This document shows, one piece after another, positions 36,927 through 42,288 of a stretch of DNA of 42,288 nucleotides. The translations under genes were made by a program, and so were the position numbers. Position 1 is the stretch's first letter, and the number at the start of each line of letters is the position of its first letter. The notes beneath the pieces are model-generated. The model made no database searches and was not told where the DNA came from. It worked only from the letters and a program-made list of their open reading frames with translations. This DNA is from Alcaligenaceae bacterium (lineage in GTDB: Bacteria > Pseudomonadota > Gammaproteobacteria > Burkholderiales > Burkholderiaceae_B): contig JAAYGT010000010.1 of the NCBI GenBank assembly GCA_012727555.1, forward strand, positions 1 to 42,288, in the 5' to 3' direction.

Positions 36927-38789
36927 ATGACTACCGTTTCGCTCGATAAAATCAATTCTCCCGCCGATCTGCGCCCGCTGGGCCGCGCCGACCTGAAAAA
37001 CGTCAGTGAGCAGTTGCGTGAGTTCATACTTCATTCGGTTGCGCGAACCGGTGGGCACTTGTCCTCGAACCTGGGTACGGTCGAGCTCACGGTGGCCCTG
37101 CATCATGTGTTTGAAACGCCGCATGATCGTATTGTCTGGGATGTCGGTCACCAATCTTATCCGCACAAAATACTGACGGGGCGTCGTGACCTGATGGGCA
37201 GTTTGCGCCAGCAGGGTGGTATTTCTGGTTTTCCGAAGCGATCCGAATCGCCGTACGATGCTTTCGGAACAGCGCATTCATCCACGTCCATTTCGGCCGT
37301 GCTCGGTATGGCAGTTGCGGCGCGTAACCTGGGCATGTCCAGGCAGCATATCGCCGTCATCGGCGATGGCGCCATGACAGCGGGTATGGCCTTCGAGGCA
37401 CTGAACAATGCCGGTGTCACACCTGATGTCAATGTGTTGGTGGTGCTGAACGACAACGATATGTCCATTTCACCTCCGGTGGGGGCGTTGAATCGCTATC
37501 TCGCGCGCTTGATGTCGGGCGGCTTTTATGCAGCAGCCAAGAACGTGGGCAAGGCCGTGCTTCAGCATATGCCCCCCATGCTGGAGCTGGCCCGTCGCTT
37601 CGAGGGGCACGCCAAGGGTATGGTGTCATCGGCAACGCTCTTTGAAGAGCTTGGTTTCAACTATGTGGGGCCCATTGATGGGCACGATCTCGATGCGCTG
37701 GTGCCCACGCTCGAAAACCTCAAGGCTTTGGGGGGCTTGCAGTTTCTGCATGTGGTCACCAAGAAAGGGCAGGGTTACAAACTGGCCGAGGCGGATCCGG
37801 TCCTGTATCACGGGCCGGGCAAGTTTGATCCCGAAGTCGGTATCCAAAAGTCCGCTGCGCCGGCACGCCAGACCTTCACCCAGGTGTTCGGGCGCTGGCT
37901 CTGCGATATGGCCCAGGTCGATGATCGCCTCATCGGCATCACGCCGGCCATGCGTGAGGGCAGTGGCATGGTCGAGTTCGAGCAGCGCTTTCCCAGGCGG
38001 TACTTTGATGTCGGGATTGCCGAGCAGCATGCCGTCACCTTTGCAGCCGGGCTGGCTTGTGATCAGCTCAAGCCGGTGGTTGCCATTTATTCAACGTTTC
38101 TGCAGCGCGGCTATGATCAACTCATCCACGATGTGGCGCTGCAAAATCTTGATGTCACCTTTGCACTTGATCGTGCGGGCATTGTGGGGGCTGATGGTGC
38201 AACCCACGCCGGCAATTACGATATTGCCTATTTGCGCTGTATTCCCAACATGGTGGTGGCCACGCCCTCCGATGAAAACGAGGCACGCTTGTTGCTGAGT
38301 ACCTGTTATCACTTTGCGGGTCCCGCTTCGGTGCGCTATCCCCGGGGGGCGGGGTGCGGTGCGCCTGTTATGGCCTCTCTCGATACGGTTGAAATTGGCA
38401 AGGGGGTGGTTCGACGTCAGGGGCAGAATCTGGCTTTACTGGTTTTTGGTACCTTATTGCCCGCAGCGCTTCAGGCCGCAGAGTCACTGGATGCCACCGT
38501 GGTCGATATGCGTTTTGTGAAGCCCCTCGATACGACATTGCTTCTTGAACTGTCCGTCTCGCATCGAGCCTTTGTCACGCTTGAAGAAGGTTGTCTCATG
38601 GGAGGTGCCGGAAGTGCGGTGCTTGAAGCCTTGAGCGAGGCAGCCTGCCACAGGCCTGTGTTGCAACTGGGGTTGCCCGACGAGTTCATCGATCATGGCG
38701 ATCAGGGTGCCATTTTGCGCGGGCTGGGGCTGGACGCTGCTGGTATCGAGCAGGCCGTCCGAGCCCGTTTCCTGCCCCAGCCTGACTGA
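36927..38789 (+). CDS. dxs: 1-Deoxy-D-xylulose-5-phosphate synthase
   Basis: A 620-residue thiamin-diphosphate enzyme that condenses pyruvate with glyceraldehyde-3-phosphate, the first step of the MEP isoprenoid pathway and a precursor step for thiamin thiazole and pyridoxal. Motifs are [19 protein letters not shown], the ThDP-binding [32 protein letters not shown], and in the second domain [17 protein letters not shown]. The length matches E. coli Dxs (620). The ATG at 36927 has no obvious Shine-Dalgarno; the preceding gap has a repeated CTACCG motif. Confidence 0.97.
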   Translation: MTTVSLDKINSPADLRPLGRADLKNVSEQLREFILHSVARTGGHLSSNLGTVELTVALHHVFETPHDRIVWDVGHQSYPHKILTGRRDLMGSLRQQGGISGFPKRSESPYDAFGTAHSSTSISAVLGMAVAARNLGMSRQHIAVIGDGAMTAGMAFEALNNAGVTPDVNVLVVLNDNDMSISPPVGALNRYLARLMSGGFYAAAKNVGKAVLQHMPPMLELARRFEGHAKGMVSSATLFEELGFNYVGPIDGHDLDALVPTLENLKALGGLQFLHVVTKKGQGYKLAEADPVLYHGPGKFDPEVGIQKSAAPARQTFTQVFGRWLCDMAQVDDRLIGITPAMREGSGMVEFEQRFPRRYFDVGIAEQHAVTFAAGLACDQLKPVVAIYSTFLQRGYDQLIHDVALQNLDVTFALDRAGIVGADGATHAGNYDIAYLRCIPNMVVATPSDENEARLLLSTCYHFAGPASVRYPRGAGCGAPVMASLDTVEIGKGVVRRQGQNLALLVFGTLLPAALQAAESLDATVVDMRFVKPLDTTLLLELSVSHRAFVTLEEGCLMGGAGSAVLEALSEAACHRPVLQLGLPDEFIDHGDQGAILRGLGLDAAGIEQAVRARFLPQPD

Positions 38790-38826
38790 CATTGCCCTGG
38801 CAGTCGGGTAGTTACGCCTGGCTTTC

Positions 38827-38855
38827 TTGTCAAGGCATTGAATAGATGTTATGCT
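38827..38855 (+). promoter_or_regulatory. Sigma70 promoter of the rpsF operon
   Basis: TTGTCA (38827-38832), a 17-nt spacer, and TATGCT (38850-38855) match consensus well. It predicts a start near 38862 and a leader of about 200 nt before rpsF. Confidence 0.65.
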
Positions 38856-38860
38856 TTTCG

Positions 38861-39063
38861 GTTACTTGCTCGACCAGGTCTTTTTGTTCTGGCGAGCTAA
38901 CTTTTGCATCAGGCCAGTTGCTGAAGTGGAAACAGAAGAAGTGTGTTGTTGCAAAGGCTGCCGTGTGTGCAGTGTTTGGGGCGGTGTTTGTTTTCTTCCT
39001 GTTTTTCTTGTGCGAAATGGTTCGCCGACTGGCTGCAAAAGCTATCCACAAGGAGTGTAGTTT
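38861..39063 (+). promoter_or_regulatory. Structured leader of the rpsF-priB-rpsR-rplI operon
   Basis: At the predicted start of the mRNA, GTTA-(CTT)-GCTCG-(A)-CCAG (38861-38877) pairs with CTGGCGAGCTAAC (38889-38901), a 13-bp stem with two bulges, followed by TTTT. A smaller GCGAA/TTCGC hairpin near 39012-39025 runs into GCCGACTGGC. The rpsF Shine-Dalgarno AGGAG is at 39051-39055. Autoregulation by the S6:S18 complex through the rpsF leader is known in many bacteria; I cannot confirm its CCG motif here. Confidence 0.45.
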
Positions 39064-39438
39064 ATGCGTCACTACGAAGTAGTGTTTATCGTGCATCCTG
39101 ATCAAAGCGAACAGGTGCCCGCCATGATCGAACGTTACCAGGGTGTTGTCACCGCCAATGGCGGCCAGATTCATCGCCTCGAAGACTGGGGTCGTCGCCA
39201 GCTGGCTTATCCCATTCAAAAACTGGTCAAGGCACACTATGTTTGCATGAACATCGAGTGCGGCCAGGCTGTCCTCGATGAACTTGATCATTCGTTCCGT
39301 TACAACGATGCCATTTTGCGTCACCTGGTCATCAAAACCAAGAAGGCTCACACAGCGCCTTCCATCATGATGAAATCAGTCGAGCGTGAAGAGGCCCGCA
39401 AGGCGAACGCCGAAGCCGCAGCTGGCGCTTCCGAATAA
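39064..39438 (+). CDS. rpsF: 30S ribosomal protein bS6
   Basis: A 124-residue S6 that binds S18 and the central domain of 16S rRNA. The N terminus [18 protein letters not shown] and the segment [20 protein letters not shown] are diagnostic. The C-terminal tail is Ala/Glu-rich. AGGAG lies 8 nt before the ATG. It is the first gene of rpsF-priB-rpsR-rplI, with priB following after 22 bp. Confidence 0.98.
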   Translation: MRHYEVVFIVHPDQSEQVPAMIERYQGVVTANGGQIHRLEDWGRRQLAYPIQKLVKAHYVCMNIECGQAVLDELDHSFRYNDAILRHLVIKTKKAHTAPSIMMKSVEREEARKANAEAAAGASE

Positions 39439-39460
39439 TCAGGGGTTTGGTCCGCAGCAC

Positions 39461-39778
39461 GTGAATCAGCTTTCACTGACAGCGCGCGTTGTTCAGGTTC
39501 AGCCCATGCGTTATACGCCAGCGGGTTTGCCTGTTCTTGATCTGGTTGTGGAACATGCTTCCACTGTCATCGAGGCCGGTGTGAACAGAACCATCGAAAT
39601 GACGCTCAATGCAGTGGCGCTTGGCGATACCGCCCATCACCTTGCCGGCACCCCGATGGGTACCGGATTGCTGATCCAGGGTTTTCTGGCGCCGGCGCGC
39701 AAAAGTTCAGGCAAGCTTGTCGTTCATATACTGACAGCGCGTCGAACCGATGCAGGTACTGACCCCGTTGTTGCCTGA
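39461..39778 (+). CDS. priB: Primosomal replication protein PriB (OB-fold)
   Basis: A 105-residue single-domain OB-fold protein that binds ssDNA and PriA in replication restart. The pattern [30 protein letters not shown] and [13 protein letters not shown] fits PriB of beta- and gammaproteobacteria, as does its position between rpsF and rpsR. The start is GTG at 39461, chosen from the family N terminus; AGGGG lies about 15 nt upstream, which is far. An upstream in-frame ATG at 39386 would read into rpsF and is unlikely. Confidence 0.93.
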   Translation: MNQLSLTARVVQVQPMRYTPAGLPVLDLVVEHASTVIEAGVNRTIEMTLNAVALGDTAHHLAGTPMGTGLLIQGFLAPARKSSGKLVVHILTARRTDAGTDPVVA

Positions 39779-39873
39779 GGACACACCTTCAGTTACAGGG
39801 CGTACGCAACATATCGCTGCGACGCAAACAAATTACACCGCCCGAGCCAATGCCGGGCACAAAGAGGCACATT

Positions 39874-40146
39874 ATGGCTTACTTCAAGAAAGGCAAGGAA
39901 AAACGCAAGTTCACCCAACAGAATCCGCTGTTCAAGCGCCGCAAGTTCTGCCGCTTTACAGCTGCCAATGTTGACGAAATCGATTACAAAGATCTCGACA
40001 CACTGCGTGATTTCATCCAGGAAAACGGCAAGATCATTCCTGCACGTCTTACCGGTACCAAGGCCCACTACCAGCGTCAGCTCGACACAGCCGTCAAACG
40101 CGCGCGTTTCCTGGCCCTGCTGCCTTACACCGATAACCACAATTAA
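39874..40146 (+). CDS. rpsR: 30S ribosomal protein bS18
   Basis: A 90-residue S18, partner of S6 on the 30S platform. The core [20 protein letters not shown] and [19 protein letters not shown] is typical. The ATG at 39874 has GAGG at 6-nt spacing. An in-frame ATG at 39850 is rejected because it lacks that support. rplI follows after 17 bp. Confidence 0.98.
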   Translation: MAYFKKGKEKRKFTQQNPLFKRRKFCRFTAANVDEIDYKDLDTLRDFIQENGKIIPARLTGTKAHYQRQLDTAVKRARFLALLPYTDNHN

Positions 40147-40163
40147 TCCAGGGGGCTCTAGTC

Positions 40164-40616
40164 ATGCAAGTCATTCTGCTCGAAAAAGTTGTTAACCTGG
40201 GTAACCTGGGTGAAGTTGTGCGTGTTCGCGACGGCTATGCTCGCAACTACCTGATCCCCCAGAAAATTGCACGTCGTGCAACTGATGCGGCGCTGAAAGA
40301 GTTCGAGGCACGTCGTGCCGAACTCGAGAAAATTCAGGCTGAAAAGCTGGCAGCTGCTCAGGCAACTGGCGAAAAACTGAATGGTCGTACACTCAATATC
40401 AGCCAGAAAGCCGGTGTTGATGGCCGTTTGTTCGGTTCCGTCACCAGCATGGATATCGCTGCAGCACTGGTTGCTGAAGGCTTCGATGTCCAGAAGTCGC
40501 AGGTTCGCCTGCCCGATGGGGCACTGAAGGCCGTGGGCGAGTTCCCCGTTCAGGTCGTTCTGCACGCCGATGTCGCTGTGGAAATTCTCGTGGCTGTTCA
40601 GGGCGAAATGGTCTGA
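40164..40616 (+). CDS. rplI: 50S ribosomal protein bL9
   Basis: A 150-residue L9 with the classic N-terminal domain [20 protein letters not shown] and [10 protein letters not shown], the long connecting helix (about 42-75, rich in Glu/Lys/Ala) and a C-terminal domain. The ATG at 40164 has a G-rich tract upstream (CCAGGGGG). It is the last gene of the operon; a strong terminator follows. Confidence 0.98.
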   Translation: MQVILLEKVVNLGNLGEVVRVRDGYARNYLIPQKIARRATDAALKEFEARRAELEKIQAEKLAAAQATGEKLNGRTLNISQKAGVDGRLFGSVTSMDIAAALVAEGFDVQKSQVRLPDGALKAVGEFPVQVVLHADVAVEILVAVQGEMV

Positions 40617-40669
40617 TTGCTGCGTGTCATGGTCACTCTGGTACAGTGCCTTGAGCCTGTGCCAGGGGG

Positions 40670-40707
40670 CATGAAAAAAAGCCGGTTCAAGCCGGCTTTT
40701 TTTCATG
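40670..40707. terminator. Strong, symmetric rho-independent terminator after rplI
   Basis: CATGAAAAAAAGCCGG (40670-40685) and CCGGCTTTTTTTCATG (40692-40707) are perfect 16-bp inverse arms with a 6-nt loop. The GC core flanked by A7 and T7 lets it work in either direction. It closes the rpsF operon before dnaB. Confidence 0.92.
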
Positions 40708-40829
40708 GTGTGCCAGCCTGAGTCGAATGCTTGAGTTGTTTCAGACAACACTCAGGTTCTGACACGACAGCCACTTTCTGCAGTTTTGTACTGTTTTGTT
40801 TTCCCACATGAGCCCGGAGTTCTTCCCGC

Positions 40830-42215
40830 ATGGATACCCAGAAACCCAAGTCCGATCCCCAACTTGACTACCTGCGTATTCCTCCGCATTCGGTCGAGGC
40901 CGAACAGTCGGTGCTCGGGGGCTTGTTGCTCGACAACGCTGCATTTGACCGTATCACCGACCTTCTGGGTGATGACGACTTCTACCGTTACGATCACAAG
41001 CTGATCTGGCAGCATATAACACGCCTGATCGGGCTTACTCGCCCGGCCGATGTCGTGACGGTGCATGAGTCTCTGGCCAGTGCCGGAAAGTCAGAGGAGA
41101 TCGGCGGGCTGGCGTATCTGAACGCGTTGGCACACAATACGCCATCGGCCGCCAATATCCGTCGTTATGCGGAAATTGTCCGTGAGCGCTCCATGTTGCG
41201 CAAACTTGTGTCGGTGGCCGATGAAATCGCGGCCAATGCCTTCAACCCGCAAGGCAAAGAAGCGCGGCAACTGCTCGATGAGGCAGAGTCGCGTGTGTTC
41301 CAGATTGCCCAGGAAGGCTCGCGGGGGGCTACGGGGTTTCAGGAAATCCAGCCCCTGCTGAGCCAGGTCGTCGAACGTATCGACGAACTGTATCACCGTG
41401 AAGGTGATTCCGATGTCACGGGCGTGCCCACCGGATTTGCTGACCTTGATCGCATGACTTCCGGATTGCAGCCGGGTGACCTCGTGATCGTGGCGGGGCG
41501 TCCATCCATGGGTAAAACGTCTTTTTCCATGAACATAGGCGAGCATGTGGCCATCGAGCAAGGCCTGCCGGTTGCAGTGTTTTCCATGGAAATGGGGGCC
41601 GTACAGCTTGCCATGCGTATGGTCGGTTCGGTTGGCATGCTGGATCAGCATCGTATGCGGACCGGTAAACTGACAGCCGATGACTGGCCCAAACTGACGC
41701 ATGCCGTACAGCAGGTTCAGGAAGCACAGATCTACATTGACGAAACGCCGGCGCTCACGGCCATGGAGCTTCGTGCCCGGTCACGTCGTCTGGCGCGTCA
41801 GTGTGGCCAGCTGGGTTTGATCATTATTGACTACATGCAGCTTATGTCGGCCAGTTCAGCGGGTGAAAACCGGGCGACCGAAATTTCCGAAATAAGCCGT
41901 TCACTGAAGGGGCTCGCGAAAGAGCTTAATTGCCCGCTGATTGCCCTGTCACAGCTGAACCGTAGTCTGGAACAGCGACCCAATAAACGTCCCGTCATGA
42001 GTGATCTGCGTGAATCGGGGGCCATCGAGCAGGACGCCGACCTGATTCTCTTCATTTACCGCGACGAGGTGTATCACCCCGATACACCCGATAAAGGCAC
42101 GGCCGAAATCATTATCGGCAAGCAACGAAATGGTCCGATTGGTACCGTCCGTCTTACGTTCCAGGGTTCCAGTACACGATTCCTGAATTACACCTCGGCA
42201 GGCGGTGCCATGTAA
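40830..42215 (+). CDS. dnaB: Replicative DNA helicase DnaB
   Basis: A 461-residue hexameric 5'-3' helicase of the replication fork. The N-terminal domain (about 15-115, PPHSVEAEQSVLGGLLLDN) binds primase and is followed by a linker and the RecA-like domain with Walker A GRPSMGKT at 223-230 and the later motifs IIIDYMQLM and SQLNRSLEQRPNKRP. No intein or frameshift is present. The ATG at 40830 is separated from rplI by 213 bp that holds a terminator and a small imperfect hairpin near 40730-40755. Confidence 0.98.
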   Translation: MDTQKPKSDPQLDYLRIPPHSVEAEQSVLGGLLLDNAAFDRITDLLGDDDFYRYDHKLIWQHITRLIGLTRPADVVTVHESLASAGKSEEIGGLAYLNALAHNTPSAANIRRYAEIVRERSMLRKLVSVADEIAANAFNPQGKEARQLLDEAESRVFQIAQEGSRGATGFQEIQPLLSQVVERIDELYHREGDSDVTGVPTGFADLDRMTSGLQPGDLVIVAGRPSMGKTSFSMNIGEHVAIEQGLPVAVFSMEMGAVQLAMRMVGSVGMLDQHRMRTGKLTADDWPKLTHAVQQVQEAQIYIDETPALTAMELRARSRRLARQCGQLGLIIIDYMQLMSASSAGENRATEISEISRSLKGLAKELNCPLIALSQLNRSLEQRPNKRPVMSDLRESGAIEQDADLILFIYRDEVYHPDTPDKGTAEIIIGKQRNGPIGTVRLTFQGSSTRFLNYTSAGGAM

Positions 42216-42242
42216 GCATGTTAGCCATCGTTTTACTGGATA

Positions 42243-42272
42243 TTGGGCTATCGTGGTATATCGCGTTATACT
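42243..42272 (+). promoter_or_regulatory. Candidate promoter at the window end
   Basis: TTGGGC (42243-42248), an 18-nt spacer and TATACT (42267-42272) form a reasonable sigma70 promoter pointing out of the window. The gene it serves lies beyond the end. Confidence 0.5.
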
Positions 42273-42288
42273 GGTCCTTCACATCATC

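Noticed and set aside
38846-39082. 78-codon Cys-rich frame in the rpsF leader
   Set aside because: It starts before the predicted transcription start, has no Shine-Dalgarno and overlaps the rpsF start.

Overview
The window looks like a chromosomal core segment of a betaproteobacterium, most likely Burkholderiales and Alcaligenaceae-like. This is inferred from the gene set and gene orders: rimP-nusA-infB-rbfA-truB-typA, rpsF-priB-rpsR-rplI-dnaB, ispA-dxs, and a class I polyhydroxyalkanoate (PHA) synthase followed by phaB and phaR. Moderately high GC and strong third-position GC fit as well. I cannot name a genus. There are no transposases, integrases, phage genes, CRISPR arrays, rRNA genes or convincing tRNA genes.

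Layout. 1-61: a 17-bp tandem repeat cut by the window edge. 79-7512: tex (minus), yoaA helicase (plus), bamD (minus), rluD and pgeF (plus). 7513-10827: the PHA cluster phaC, phaB, phaR, with no phaA thiolase. 10866-13701: a FemAB/GNAT-like protein (minus), a divergent CobW/G3E-type GTPase-like protein with a degraded NKxD motif, and a 530-bp gap. 13702-24756: scpB, rluB, then the transcription/translation block rimP-nusA-infB-rbfA-truB-typA, preceded by a structured leader that ends in a terminator hairpin. 24893-27861 (minus): LOG-family hydrolase, thiO, thiS, thiG. 27860-34469: polA, a dienelactone hydrolase-like protein, htpX (minus), an EamA transporter and a 3-mercaptopyruvate sulfurtransferase. 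34461-35618 (minus): a Rieske oxygenase alpha subunit. 35958-38789: ispA and dxs (isoprenoid synthesis). 39064-42215: rpsF-priB-rpsR-rplI, a strong terminator, then dnaB.

How the genes work together. Most are housekeeping: ribosome assembly and modification (rluD, rluB, rimP, rbfA, truB, typA), transcription and translation (tex, nusA, infB, ribosomal proteins), DNA replication and repair (yoaA, polA, priB, dnaB, scpB) and the cell envelope (bamD, pgeF, htpX). Metabolic modules are PHA storage, assembly of the thiamin thiazole moiety, and isoprenoid precursors.

The signals most worth a second look are the RNA-like leader of rimP-nusA (16328-16531) with its terminator 6 nt before the rimP start, the degenerate CobW-like protein, and the hairpin leader of rpsF. 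I saw no clear multi-gene system of an undescribed kind. The novel candidates here are small regulatory elements and one unusual protein.
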